Assembly (NCBI GenBank): GCA_963812675.1
Contig: CAWEWR010000009.1
Span: 1-64,000 of the forward strand
Direction of reading: 5' to 3'
DNA length: 64,000 nucleotides
Source: AP-15 sp963812675
Lineage (GTDB): Bacteria > Pseudomonadota > Alphaproteobacteria > ATCC43930 > CGMCC-115725
The translations under genes and the position numbers were made by a program. This document shows positions 55,813-64,000 of the stretch, in pieces. Under the pieces are notes generated by a model. That model made no database searches, was not told the DNA's origin, and was given only the letters and a program-made list of their open reading frames with translations. Within the stretch, counting starts at the first letter, position 1; each line of letters opens with the position of its first letter.

Positions 55813-57006
55813 ATGAACACAGCAGCTGCAGAGCCGCTGATCGGCGTAATCAACGCCGGCTCCTCTTCCGTCAAATTCAGTTTCTATGAGGGTGAGCGGC
55901 GAATTCTCGGCGGCCAGGTCGATGGGATCGGGGCACATCTTGCGGCGAGCGCCATTGGACCCAACGGCGAAAAGCTCGAACCCCCTGATTTGGGTACGAA
56001 AGCCCCCACAGTCCCGAGCGAGGTGCTCCCGGCGATATTGCCGTGGGCCAGACAGAAGCTCGGCGATCGGCGCCTCGCCGCGCTCGGCCACCGTGTCGTC
56101 CACGGCGGTCTGCACCATTCCCGACCCGCCCGCGTTACGCCGGAACTGCTGGTCGAGCTGGAGGCTTTGGTGCCGCTGGCGCCATTGCACGAGCCGCACA
56201 ATCTCGCCCCCATCAAGATGGCGATGAGGCTCGATCCCGAATTGCCGCAAGTAGCGTGCTTCGATACCGCCTTTCACCGCACTGCTCCGGAGGTCGAGCA
56301 GGCTTTCGCGCTACCCTACTCGTTCTATGAGGAAGGCATTCGGCGCTACGGCTTTCATGGTCTATCCTACGAGTACATTGCCTCGGTATTGCCGGAGCAT
56401 GCACCCGAAATCGCCAATGGCCGCGTCGTCGTAGCGCATCTCGGCAATGGCTGCTCGGCTTGCGCAATGCGGAACCGGATCTCCATCGCAACGACGATGG
56501 GATTTACCGCCCTCGACGGTTTACCCATGGGTACACGCTGCGGCGAGCTCGATGCCGGCGTCGTGCTGCATCTCATCCAGCAGAAGGGAATGTCGGCAGA
56601 ACAGCTGGTGGATCTCCTCTACCGCCGCTCGGGCATGCTGGGACTGTCTGGTATTTCTTCGGACTTTCGCGAGCTGCTGGCCAGCGACAATCCGCGGGCG
56701 CGCTTTGCCGTCGAGGTGTTTTGCTATCGCGTCGCCGGCCATATAGCCTCGCTGGCGGGAGCACTCGGTGGTCTCGACGGGATCGTCTTCACGGCTGGGG
56801 TCGGCGAGAACGCGGCACCGGTGCGCAGCGCAATCTGCGGCGCCTGCAGCTGGCTGGGACTGGACTTGGACGAGGCGGCCAACCGGGAACACAAGGAGCG
56901 CATCAGCAGGCCGAATAGCCGCATCGCCGCCTATGTCATCAAGACCGACGAGAACTTGATGATTGCCCGCCACGCCCGCGCGCTGGTGGAAAGCCGACAC
57001 CATTAG
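55813..57006 (+). CDS. ackA: Acetate kinase
   Basis: 397 residues, normal length. GVINAGSSSVKFSFY binds phosphate, and HRVVHGG, FDTAFHRTAP, RRYGFHGLSYEYI, HLGNGCSACAM and TAGVGENAAPVR are the acetokinase signatures. It interconverts acetyl phosphate and ATP with acetate and ADP. The ATG lies two bases after the oxidoreductase stop, so the two are co-expressed. No phosphotransacetylase or phosphoketolase gene is adjacent. Confidence 0.93.
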   Translation: MNTAAAEPLIGVINAGSSSVKFSFYEGERRILGGQVDGIGAHLAASAIGPNGEKLEPPDLGTKAPTVPSEVLPAILPWARQKLGDRRLAALGHRVVHGGLHHSRPARVTPELLVELEALVPLAPLHEPHNLAPIKMAMRLDPELPQVACFDTAFHRTAPEVEQAFALPYSFYEEGIRRYGFHGLSYEYIASVLPEHAPEIANGRVVVAHLGNGCSACAMRNRISIATTMGFTALDGLPMGTRCGELDAGVVLHLIQQKGMSAEQLVDLLYRRSGMLGLSGISSDFRELLASDNPRARFAVEVFCYRVAGHIASLAGALGGLDGIVFTAGVGENAAPVRSAICGACSWLGLDLDEAANREHKERISRPNSRIAAYVIKTDENLMIARHARALVESRHH

Positions 57007-57322
57007 GACGAAGGGAAATCACGTCCGAATCTCGCAACCCAGTGCCGCCGACGGGCGTTGGTCATCCACACGATTCATCAGGCAATGGCGCACGATCGCT
57101 CATATCAAATCCCGCTACACCGGCGAAAGCCGGTGCCCATAGCAAAAGTGGATCCCGGCTTTCGCCGGGAAAGCGCGGAGGGGACGTTGAGCTGCGTCAA
57201 CTGAACGAAGCTGTGCACTAGGGCCCTTGATCTGTTTCAATGCCACACCAGCGCCGCCGTTCAGCTCTCCAATAACGCGCCTGCACCGGGTTGCGGGTCG
57301 AGTCTTCACATAGGAGCGCCAC
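57007..57322. other. 316-bp gap carrying a REP-like unit
   Basis: No gene supported. It contains the two-hairpin repeat at 57118-57172 and the upstream region of the glycosidase gene. Confidence 0.5.
57118..57172 (+). repeat. REP-like two-hairpin repeat, copy 2
   Basis: CACCGGCGAAAGCCGGTG, linker GCCCATAGCAAAAGTG, then GATCCCGGCTTTCGCCGGGAA. It is the plus-strand counterpart of 331-384. Position after ackA fits a transcript-end or spacer role. Confidence 0.65.
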
Positions 57323-60055
57323 ATGGCCGAGCATAGGCATCCGGAGCGGATCACGACCTTGGAGGAATTGCGTCTCGACGAGGCGCGCGAAAAAGGGGTG
57401 CCGTGGAAGCAATGGGGTCCCTATCTCAGCGAACGTCAGTGGGGCACCGTCCGTGAGGACTACAGCGACAACGGCGACGCCTGGAACTACTTCACGCACG
57501 ATCAGGCCCGCTCGCGAGCCTATCACTGGGGTGAGGACGGCCTCGCCGGTTTTAGCGACGATCACCAGCTTCTGTGCTTTTCCGTCGCTCTATGGAATGG
57601 CAAGGATCCAATCCTCAAGGAGCGGCTGTTCGGCCTGACCAACAGCGAGGGCAATCACGGGGAGGACGTCAAGGAATACTATTATTACCTAGACGCTACG
57701 CCGACCCATTCATACATGAAATATCTGTATAAATACCCGCAAAATCCATATCCCTACAGCGATCTCATCGAAACGAGCCGGCGCCGTGGCCGCAACGATT
57801 GGGAATACGAATTACTCGACACCGGCATATTCGACGGTGATCGGTACTTCGACGTTTTCGTGGAGTACGCGAAAGCCGGGCCCACAGATATCTTAATCCA
57901 GATCAGTCTGTGTAATCGCGGGCCCGAGGCAGCCGAGCTGCACGTGCTACCGACGCTGTGGTTTCGCAATACTTGGTCATGGTGGCCGGACCAGCCCAAA
58001 CCGTTCCTGCGAGAGGTGAAGGGCGGCAGTGGTGTCGGCACGATTGCGGCGTCGCGCGCCGAACTCGGCAACTATTCCCTCCACTGCGAGGGAGATCCGC
58101 GCCTGCTGTTCACCGAAAACGGCACCAACAACGAGCGGCTCTTCGGTACTCCCAATGCGACACCCTGGGTCAAGGACGGGATCAACAACTATGTCGTGTC
58201 CGGCCGGCGAGAGGCGGTCAACCCGAACCAGAGCGGGACCAAAGCTGCCGCGCACTATCAGCTCAATGTCGGTGCAGGGGCGACCTCGCTGATCCGCCTG
58301 CGGCTCAGCGATACCGCAGCGGGCAGTCCTTTCGGCAGCCAATTCGATCAGATCATCGAAGAACGCCGACGCGAGGCCGACGCGTTCTATCAGGCGATAA
58401 CCCCTGCCCGGGTCGGCGAGGACGAGGGCAACGTAATGCGGCAGGCGTTGGCCGGGATGCTGTGGAGCAAGCAATACTTCTTTCTCGACGCCGACAAATG
58501 GCTCGAGGAGCATGGCGTCGATCCGATGCGGCCGTCGACCCGGCAGGTCCGCAATCGCGAGTGGTTTCACATGGTCAGCGATCATGTCATCTCGATGCCG
58601 GACAAGTGGGAATATCCCTGGTTCGCCGCGTGGGACCTGGCGTTTCATACGCTCGCCTTGTCGACCGTCGATATCGATTTCGCCAAGCAGCAGCTCAACC
58701 TGCTGCTCGACCAGGTTTACCAGCATCCGACCGGACAGATCCCGGCCTATGAGTGGAACTTCAGCGATGTCAATCCGCCGGTGCACGCCTGGGCCACGAT
58801 CTTTGTGTATCGGATGGAGCAGGCGCTGCGCGGCAAGACCGATCTCGATTTCCTGAAGCGGGTCTTCGGCAAGCTCACCTGGAATTTCGGCTGGTGGATC
58901 AACCGCAAGGACCGCTCTGGCAGGAGCCTCTTCGAAGGCGGGTTTCTCGGGCTCGACAATATCGGCGTCTTCGACCGAAGTGCGCCCCTGCCCACCGGTG
59001 GTTATTTGGAACAGGCCGACGGCACCGCGTGGGTTGCCCTGTTCTGCCAGAACATGCTCGAGATCGCCTTCGAGCTCGCCGCGCACGATCCGACTTACGA
59101 GGACCTGGCGTCAAATTATGCGATCGAGTTCCTGCTGATCGCCCGAGCGATGAACGGGATCGGTCCGGGCGGCATGTGGGACGAGGAGGACGGCTTCTAT
59201 TACGACGTGCTTCGCTTGCCGGACGGAAACGCCACGCGCCTCAAGGTTCGCTCGATGGTGGGGCTGCTGCCGCTCTGTGCCGTTACGGCGGTAGACAAGC
59301 AGCAGCGCGAGCGGGCCCCCCGGCTGACGGCGCAAATGGTCGAGCGCGTCAGGCGCATGCCGAAGCTCCTCGAATCCATCCATCCCACCGGGCCAGGGCA
59401 CCTGGGCGTCGCGGAACGCGGGGTCCTTGGCCTCGTCAACCAGGACCGGCTGCGCCGGATCTTGACCCGCATGCTCGACGAGAACGAGTTCCTCAGCCCA
59501 TACGGGATCCGCTCGCTGTCGCGCTATCATGCGGAGCATCCCTATGTCTTTTCGGCGGGCGGTCAGGAATACCGGGTCGGCTATCTGCCGGCGGAATCCG
59601 ACACAGGCATGTTCGGCGGCAACTCGAACTGGCGCGGGCCGATCTGGATGCCGGTCAATGCGCTGATCATCCGCGCGTTGATGCATTACTTCGCCTATTA
59701 TGGCGACAACTTCAAGATCGAATGCCCAACCGGATCGGGCAAGTTGATGAACCTGTTCGGGGTCGCTCAAGATATTGTCAGTCGGCTGACCCGGATCTTT
59801 CTGCGCGATGACAGCGGCCGGCGGCCAATATTCGGGGGGAGCGAGAAATTTCAGCGCGATCCCTATTGGCGCGATCACTTATTATTTTATGAATACTTCC
59901 ATGGCGACAATGGCGCCGGCCTCGGCGCCAGCCACCAAACGGGATGGACGGGGATCGTCGCCGGTCTGATCGATATCTTCGGGAAGCTCGATGCCCAAAC
60001 CTTCCTGCAGGGCGGCCGAGAGGCAAGCTTTGGGCGAGAGACGGAAAGGGTGTAG
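57323..60055 (+). CDS. GH63/MGH1-type glycoside hydrolase
   Basis: 910 residues. The N-terminal region (WKQWGPYLSERQWGTVREDYSDNGDAWNYF) and the (alpha/alpha)6 barrel with WFAAWDLAFHTLALS near residue 435, GQIPAYEWNFSDVNPP near 470 and DEEDGFYYDVLRLPDG near 620 match bacterial GH63 / mannosylglycerate-hydrolase-like glucosidases. No signal peptide, so it acts in the cytoplasm, perhaps on a glucosylated compatible solute or storage glycan. Family placement is confident, substrate is not. Confidence 0.85.
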   Translation: MAEHRHPERITTLEELRLDEAREKGVPWKQWGPYLSERQWGTVREDYSDNGDAWNYFTHDQARSRAYHWGEDGLAGFSDDHQLLCFSVALWNGKDPILKERLFGLTNSEGNHGEDVKEYYYYLDATPTHSYMKYLYKYPQNPYPYSDLIETSRRRGRNDWEYELLDTGIFDGDRYFDVFVEYAKAGPTDILIQISLCNRGPEAAELHVLPTLWFRNTWSWWPDQPKPFLREVKGGSGVGTIAASRAELGNYSLHCEGDPRLLFTENGTNNERLFGTPNATPWVKDGINNYVVSGRREAVNPNQSGTKAAAHYQLNVGAGATSLIRLRLSDTAAGSPFGSQFDQIIEERRREADAFYQAITPARVGEDEGNVMRQALAGMLWSKQYFFLDADKWLEEHGVDPMRPSTRQVRNREWFHMVSDHVISMPDKWEYPWFAAWDLAFHTLALSTVDIDFAKQQLNLLLDQVYQHPTGQIPAYEWNFSDVNPPVHAWATIFVYRMEQALRGKTDLDFLKRVFGKLTWNFGWWINRKDRSGRSLFEGGFLGLDNIGVFDRSAPLPTGGYLEQADGTAWVALFCQNMLEIAFELAAHDPTYEDLASNYAIEFLLIARAMNGIGPGGMWDEEDGFYYDVLRLPDGNATRLKVRSMVGLLPLCAVTAVDKQQRERAPRLTAQMVERVRRMPKLLESIHPTGPGHLGVAERGVLGLVNQDRLRRILTRMLDENEFLSPYGIRSLSRYHAEHPYVFSAGGQEYRVGYLPAESDTGMFGGNSNWRGPIWMPVNALIIRALMHYFAYYGDNFKIECPTGSGKLMNLFGVAQDIVSRLTRIFLRDDSGRRPIFGGSEKFQRDPYWRDHLLFYEYFHGDNGAGLGASHQTGWTGIVAGLIDIFGKLDAQTFLQGGREASFGRETERV

Positions 60056-60121
60056 TTCTCGATCTGCGCCCGTCGTCACCCTATCCGGCAACCGGTGAAG
60101 GTCGTCATCCAGGAGAAGCAT

Positions 60122-60868
60122 ATGAGGACAAAGCCCATCCTGTATGACAGCCGTCCGGCCGAGCCGATCCGGGTACCTGCCGGGGCCGCACATCGGATCG
60201 GCACCCGGCTTCTGAACGAATTCCGTGAGGTATTGCCGCCGACGATCTTCTTTTTTGTCGGCTTCAACTTCGTTGTGTTCACGACGAATCTTCTCGTCGC
60301 CCAATATTCCGTTGCGGTCAGCAGCTTCATGCTGGCAACGGTAGCGGCGCTCGTCGTCGGCAAGGCGGTACTGGTCGCCGACCACATGCCACTTCTGCGG
60401 CGCTACGATCGCGCTCCGCTGATCCAACCGATCCTGTTCAAGACCGCCTTTTACTGGGTCACCGTGTTCTTCGCACGCCTGCTCGAGCGCTTCGTGCACT
60501 TCTCGATAATCGAGCGCAATCCGCCGGGCGAGTTCTTCCCTTATTTGATCACCACTTTTTCGTGGCACCGGTTTTCCGCCATCTCTCTGTGGATACTGGT
60601 CCTCTTCCTGATCTATGTCACTGTGTCGGAATTCGGCAGCCTCTTTGGCCCGGGTGAGCTGCGGCGGCTGTTCTTCACCCACCGGCCGTCAGGGCTGCAG
60701 CTGAACCGGCGCCAACGCTTCCGCGAGCTCCTGCGCTTGAGCCGCCTTACCGACGCACACTCGGTCGACGAGTTCCGCGATCCGACCAACCCCGCGCACC
60801 GGCAGCTGATCGATATCCTGCAGGGGCTCGCGCGACTGTCGCCCAACCCGAAACGGCCCGGCGCATGA
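60122..60868 (+). CDS. Conserved polytopic membrane protein, unknown function
   Basis: 248 residues with about four transmembrane helices (TIFFFVGFNFVVFTTNLLV, VAVSSFMLATVAALVVGKAVLV, LFKTAFYWVTVFFARLLERFV, SLWILVLFLIYVTVSEF) and a basic cytoplasmic C-terminal tail rich in Arg. AGGAGAAG precedes the ATG at 60122. The close spacing to the glycosidase (66 bases) and the channel gene suggests one transcript. I do not recognise the family by name. Confidence 0.7.
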   Translation: MRTKPILYDSRPAEPIRVPAGAAHRIGTRLLNEFREVLPPTIFFFVGFNFVVFTTNLLVAQYSVAVSSFMLATVAALVVGKAVLVADHMPLLRRYDRAPLIQPILFKTAFYWVTVFFARLLERFVHFSIIERNPPGEFFPYLITTFSWHRFSAISLWILVLFLIYVTVSEFGSLFGPGELRRLFFTHRPSGLQLNRRQRFRELLRLSRLTDAHSVDEFRDPTNPAHRQLIDILQGLARLSPNPKRPGA

Positions 60869-60945
60869 CGAATACGGAATCCGATTACCGATTCAGGGTA
60901 ATCCCCGAGGTGATCTGAGGACCGCTGCCGAAGAAAGTCGTCATC

Positions 60946-61665
60946 GTGCATCGCCTTCAGCGCCATTCGCCTGTCTTCAATGACTGGCAAAAGTCGCTCG
61001 CTGCCTGGCGGGACCGGGTCAGAGATCCGAGCCTGACGGTACTGCTGGTCACCGAGGTCTGCTTGGTTTTTGTCGCTGCGCCGCTGGCAGCGAGGGGCTT
61101 GCCGATAGCGCGACCCGTCGTCGAAACACTGGCATTAGCGGTGTTGGCTCTCGTTGTCGTACTGTCGTACAGACGCGGAGCGATCGTGACGATCCTGCTT
61201 GGGCTGGCAGCCACATTGGCGAGCCGCTTAATCGAGCCGGAATGGGCACCGATCGCAGCAAGCTCGCTCCGCCACGGCGGTAACATCGTCACCTTCTCGG
61301 CGCTGACCTGGGTAGTTTTGCATGCGGTCTATGCCCCTGGCCGCATAACCTTGCACCGCCTTCAAGGTGCAGCCGTGCTGTATCTGAACCTCGGGGTGAT
61401 CTGCGCCTCGGCCTTCAGCCTGATCTGGGAAATGAGCCCCACTGCCTTCGCCACCCTCGCCGCGCCGACGGGTGGCCCGGACGAATTCGCCACGATGCTG
61501 TATTTCAGCCTGACGACCTTGACCACGACCGGCTACGGCGACATTGTGCCGGTCGACCCGTTCGCCCGTAGCCTGGCCAATCTGGAGTCGGTTTTGGGGC
61601 CATTCTATCTCGCCATCACGATTGCCCAACTCGTGACGCTGGAAGTCGAAGACCGGCGCCGCTAA
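60946..61665 (+). CDS. Two-pore-domain-like K+ channel protein (Ion_trans_2)
   Basis: 239 residues from a GTG start. About four hydrophobic helices precede a C-terminal pore unit: LYFSLTTLTTTGYGDIVPVD carries the TTGYGD selectivity filter of K+ channels, followed by LGPFYLAITIAQLV as the inner helix. There is no cytoplasmic RCK/TrkA domain. It probably conducts K+ across the inner membrane. Confidence 0.78.
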   Translation: MHRLQRHSPVFNDWQKSLAAWRDRVRDPSLTVLLVTEVCLVFVAAPLAARGLPIARPVVETLALAVLALVVVLSYRRGAIVTILLGLAATLASRLIEPEWAPIAASSLRHGGNIVTFSALTWVVLHAVYAPGRITLHRLQGAAVLYLNLGVICASAFSLIWEMSPTAFATLAAPTGGPDEFATMLYFSLTTLTTTGYGDIVPVDPFARSLANLESVLGPFYLAITIAQLVTLEVEDRRR

Positions 61666-61703
61666 CCTCCAATCGTCCTCGTCTCCTTACCGAGGTACTC
61701 CGC

Positions 61704-62000
61704 ATGCAACGAATCCGTGTCCTTATGTTCTCCGTCACATCCCTTGCATGTATTGATATTTCGGCGATTGCACATGCGCAGTACTACCCGCCCCCGCCGG
61801 GTTATGGCTATGGCCCTCCGCCCTGCCACGCCGTTACACCCGGCCCTTTGCAGGGCGCGGGAAGGGGCGCGGCGGGAGGCGCATTGATCGGGGCGATTTC
61901 GGGCAATGCCGGGCGCGGCGCCGCAATCGGGGCCGGCTTCGGCGCCCTCCGCGGCGCAGTACGTCGCGGTTCAGCCCGCAGCGCGGGGGTCTGTTACTGA
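61704..62000 (+). CDS. Glycine-zipper envelope protein
   Basis: 98 residues. A signal-peptide-like start (VLMFSVTSLACIDISAIAHAQ) is followed by a Tyr/Pro-rich stretch (YYPPPPGYGYGPPP) and a glycine zipper (GRGAAGGALIGAISGNAGRGAAIGAGFGAL) of the kind found in small outer-membrane-associated proteins. Function unknown. Confidence 0.7.
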   Translation: MQRIRVLMFSVTSLACIDISAIAHAQYYPPPPGYGYGPPPCHAVTPGPLQGAGRGAAGGALIGAISGNAGRGAAIGAGFGALRGAVRRGSARSAGVCY

Positions 62001-62070
62001 GGCAAGAAACGATTGGCGAGAACGCGAGCGGCTCAGCCATAGTGCGAAGCCTCAGGCAAGGGGGACAATG

Positions 62071-62472
62071 ATGAACAAAGAAGTCGTGGCCATTTTGGTG
62101 GCATGCACTCTTGCAGCATGCGCGCCGCCGCTTGCCCCACAGCAACAAGCAGCGCCGCCGCCTGTGCCTGTCGCGCCGCAACCGGAGGCCGCGGCACCAC
62201 CTACGCCACCAGTCACGTCCGAGGCGCAGATCGCACCAGGACGATGGGATGTCGAGCGGGTGCGCTGCTCCGACCTGCTCGGCGCTGCGGACGACGACCG
62301 GGCGGCAGCGGCGATGTTTTATTACGGCTACTTGGCGGCGATAGCCGGGATTCACGTCATCGATGTGAGCCAAATAGACGGCAATATCAAAAAAGTGATG
62401 GAGCGCTGCGCCACCGCGCCGAACGAGACTGTCCCGCAGGCCTTCCGTCAAGCGCTGAGCCGCCGCCGATAA
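62071..62472 (+). CDS. HdeA-like small lipoprotein
   Basis: 133 residues. LVACTLAAC is a lipobox with the lipidated Cys near residue 16. A Pro/Ala linker leads to a domain with RVRCSDLLGAADDDRAAAAMFYYGYLAA...VMERCATAPNETV, matching the HdeA/HdeB pattern of two Cys and a GYL(A) helix. Such proteins protect periplasmic proteins at low pH in enterics; alphaproteobacterial roles are unclear. An ATG one codon upstream is equally possible. Confidence 0.7.
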   Translation: MNKEVVAILVACTLAACAPPLAPQQQAAPPPVPVAPQPEAAAPPTPPVTSEAQIAPGRWDVERVRCSDLLGAADDDRAAAAMFYYGYLAAIAGIHVIDVSQIDGNIKKVMERCATAPNETVPQAFRQALSRRR

Positions 62473-62531
62473 CCAATCCAGCTGAGCCTATCCTTGGCGA
62501 TCGGAGAGGGGGCGAGCAGGGGTGGGATCGG

Positions 62532-63287
62532 CTATTCCCAATAGGCCGCGATGATCGTGTTGTCGTCGCCGAGGATAAGGTTGAGCCGGTTTGGATTGTG
62601 CGTGATGCCTCTGATGCCGCGCGAGGGCACGATCCACCGCAACACCTTGGGGAGGTCCTCCTGGCGGACGACGCCCTGTTGGCCGGGCTGCCCCTGGCCG
62701 CGTTCGACAAACCTCTTGCCGACGCAGTCCTTGCAGTCGTTGACGTTGATCTGCGCTTGGTTCGTGCCCGGCATCTGCTTGACTTCGATCGCATTCTCGG
62801 AGGCCCGCACGCGCACCCCTTTGAACAGGTGGCCTTCCTCCAAGGGAAACACCGCGCTGATAGGCACAAAACCTTCTGCCGACTCGGTTTGCTGCGGCAT
62901 TGTCGCGATGAACTGCAGATCGAGGACCCCGTCCAAAGGCTTTCCGACAAATGTCGGGACCAGCTGCGGGGCGCTCCAGCCCTGCGATCCGGTCAGCCCC
63001 ATGACCCGCACGATGTCGAGCTTGGGCTCTGTCGAAGTTCGCATCACCTCGACACTGGTGACATAGAGCACCGGAAGTTCCGACCCCGGCGTCGATTGAG
63101 TGGAAGGGGCGGGTTCGGCCGTCTGTCCCGGGGCGCCGCCCGCGTATCCTTGCGGCTGCCCGGCCGCTCCAGATGGCGGCGCTCCGGATGGCGGCGGGCC
63201 ACCCTGGCCGAATGCGAGCCCGGCCAAACCAACCTGCAGCGCAGCCGCTATTGCAAACGCGCCCAAGCGGGGGAATCTCCTATTCAT
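62532..63287 (-). CDS. Secreted protein of unknown function beside radical SAM gene
   Basis: 251 residues. A signal peptide (LGAFAIAAALQVGLAGLAFG) is followed by a Gly/Pro-rich low-complexity linker to about residue 65 and a folded domain with VTSVEVMRTSTEPKLDIVRV, NVNDCKDCVGKRFV (a CxxC pair) and a C-terminal NRLNLILGDDNTIIAAYWE. GGAGGATGGG precedes the ATG at 63287. It lies 23 bases after the radical SAM maturase stop on the same strand, so the two are probably one operon. I do not recognise the family. Confidence 0.7.
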   Translation of the reverse strand: MNRRFPRLGAFAIAAALQVGLAGLAFGQGGPPPSGAPPSGAAGQPQGYAGGAPGQTAEPAPSTQSTPGSELPVLYVTSVEVMRTSTEPKLDIVRVMGLTGSQGWSAPQLVPTFVGKPLDGVLDLQFIATMPQQTESAEGFVPISAVFPLEEGHLFKGVRVRASENAIEVKQMPGTNQAQINVNDCKDCVGKRFVERGQGQPGQQGVVRQEDLPKVLRWIVPSRGIRGITHNPNRLNLILGDDNTIIAAYWE

Positions 63288-63310
63288 CCCATCCTCCGAA
63301 TTGCCAGTGT

Positions 63311-64000
63311 TCATCCCCAACGGGCACTGTGATCGGGCGCCCGCGCAGCCGTCTCGATGCAAGGAATGCGCAGATCGTTGTGGTCGGACATGATCGGCTG
63401 CATGCGCTCTAGCGCATCGAGCACGAGGTCGGTTGCCCGCATCTTGGTCAGGCGGCAATAGCTGGTCTCGGTGCTGATGAAGGTCCCGTTCTCGGCAAGC
63501 TTGTTGACCGGCTCACCCCCGCCGCACACGCTGAAATACTCACAGCCGTCGCGGCACATCGCCACGCCTGCTTCAATGTCTTCGAGCATCCTGGCGAAAT
63601 TCGCCCGCCGCGGCATATCGACGAGTCTGTCACGATTGACATTCCCCAACAGGAAATCGCCGTATTGCGCATTCTTCAGGCCGAGCAGCTCGGGCGAGAA
63701 CGTCGATATATTGCCGGCCCAATCCATGCTGGTGATTGCGAAAGGCTCGACCAGCTGATTACCGAACGGCGCATCTTTGGGACGGATCACCTGTTGCAGC
63801 GCGTGCTCTATTTCGCGAATGAACGTGATTTTACCGGGCATCGTCGACGAGAGCCGCCAGAACTCGCTCAAGAACCGGTAATACGCGGCCTCGACACCGC
63901 TCTCGGCAAAGGACTGCGAGACGTGGTCGCCCTCGGATTCTTCGACATTGAAGCACACTTGCTCAATGCCCTCTGCGACGTAGAAATCGAACATCTCGCC
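63311..64000 (-). CDS. Radical SAM/SPASM peptide maturase (GrrM-like), C-terminal part
   Basis: The gene runs off the right edge; 229 C-terminal residues are visible. VEPFAITSMDWAGNISTFSPELLGLKN and YGDFLLGNVNRD, followed by the SPASM cysteines (CRDGCEYFSVCGGGEPVN, then SYCRLTKM), closely resemble the GrrM/OscB family. These install cyclophane cross-links in glycine-rich RiPP precursors. The radical SAM Cx3Cx2C motif would be in the missing N-terminal part. No GrrA-like precursor with Gly-rich repeats is visible inside the window. Confidence 0.75.
   Translation of the reverse strand, partial: GEMFDFYVAEGIEQVCFNVEESEGDHVSQSFAESGVEAAYYRFLSEFWRLSSTMPGKITFIREIEHALQQVIRPKDAPFGNQLVEPFAITSMDWAGNISTFSPELLGLKNAQYGDFLLGNVNRDRLVDMPRRANFARMLEDIEAGVAMCRDGCEYFSVCGGGEPVNKLAENGTFISTETSYCRLTKMRATDLVLDALERMQPIMSDHNDLRIPCIETAARAPDHSARWG

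Overview
The window is GC-rich, densely coding chromosomal DNA from a Gram-negative alphaproteobacterium. The evidence is the gene content and order: rpsF-rpsR-DUF2232-rplI-dnaB, fabD-fabG-acpP-fabF-mltG-yicC-gmk, and lptF-lptG-lptD-surA-pdxA-rsmA. It also carries polyhydroxybutyrate genes and TrpX-type ABC substrate-binding proteins. The core gene order fits a Rhodospirillales-like lineage, but I cannot name a genus. No rRNA, tRNA, CRISPR array or complete insertion sequence was seen.

Layout. 1-10.2 kb is accessory and metabolic: the N-terminal end of glutathione reductase, a luciferase-like monooxygenase, an ElaA-type acetyltransferase, a LigJ-like hydratase followed by a frameshifted berberine-bridge-type FAD oxidase, a methyltransferase, a sterol-desaturase-family hydroxylase, a small secreted protein with foreign-looking codon use, an ABC substrate-binding protein and a ketopantoate-reductase-like protein. 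10.4-33.4 kb is housekeeping: rnd, dnaB, cfa, rplI, DUF2232, rpsR, rpsF; then, divergently, the fatty-acid/cell-wall/GMP cluster fabD to gmk; then, on the minus strand, a secreted phosphodiesterase and the outer-membrane biogenesis operon lptF, lptG, lptD, surA, pdxA, rsmA. 33.7-39.0 kb holds a tiny membrane protein, a CoA-transferase, an FAD oxidoreductase, an L,D-transpeptidase and phbA-phbB. 39.4-43.8 kb is a worn accessory patch: two tail-to-tail toxin-antitoxin pairs, one with a truncated toxin, remnants of an alpha/beta hydrolase and of a HicB antitoxin, a sulfatase, and a DUF559 gene broken by a 14-bp duplication. 44.8-50.4 kb is a translationally overlapping glycan operon with four glycosyltransferases and an asparagine synthase. 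50.4-64 kb carries a porin-like barrel, an RTX repeat protein with a strong terminator, a molybdopterin oxidoreductase coupled to acetate kinase, a GH63-type glycosidase, a membrane protein, a K+-channel-like protein, small envelope proteins and, at the right edge, the C-terminal part of a GrrM-like radical SAM/SPASM peptide maturase with a secreted partner.

How the genes work together. The central 23 kb links translation and replication (S6, S18, L9, DnaB), fatty-acid synthesis (FabD/G/F, ACP), membrane lipid modification (CFA), peptidoglycan (MltG), lipopolysaccharide transport (LptD/F/G) and outer-membrane protein folding (SurA). The 44.8-50.4 kb operon probably builds the lipopolysaccharide core or another surface glycan that the Lpt system exports. 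phbA/phbB make 3-hydroxybutyryl-CoA for storage polymer. The synthase is not in the window.

Several small dispersed repeats have reshaped gene ends: a 137-bp element with terminal inverted repeats (two copies), a two-hairpin REP unit (two copies), and GC-rich palindromes inside or beside coding sequence. The strongest lead for an under-described system is the right edge (62.5-64 kb): a RiPP-type radical SAM maturase in an operon with an unrecognised secreted protein. The substrate peptide must lie outside the window or be unrecognised.
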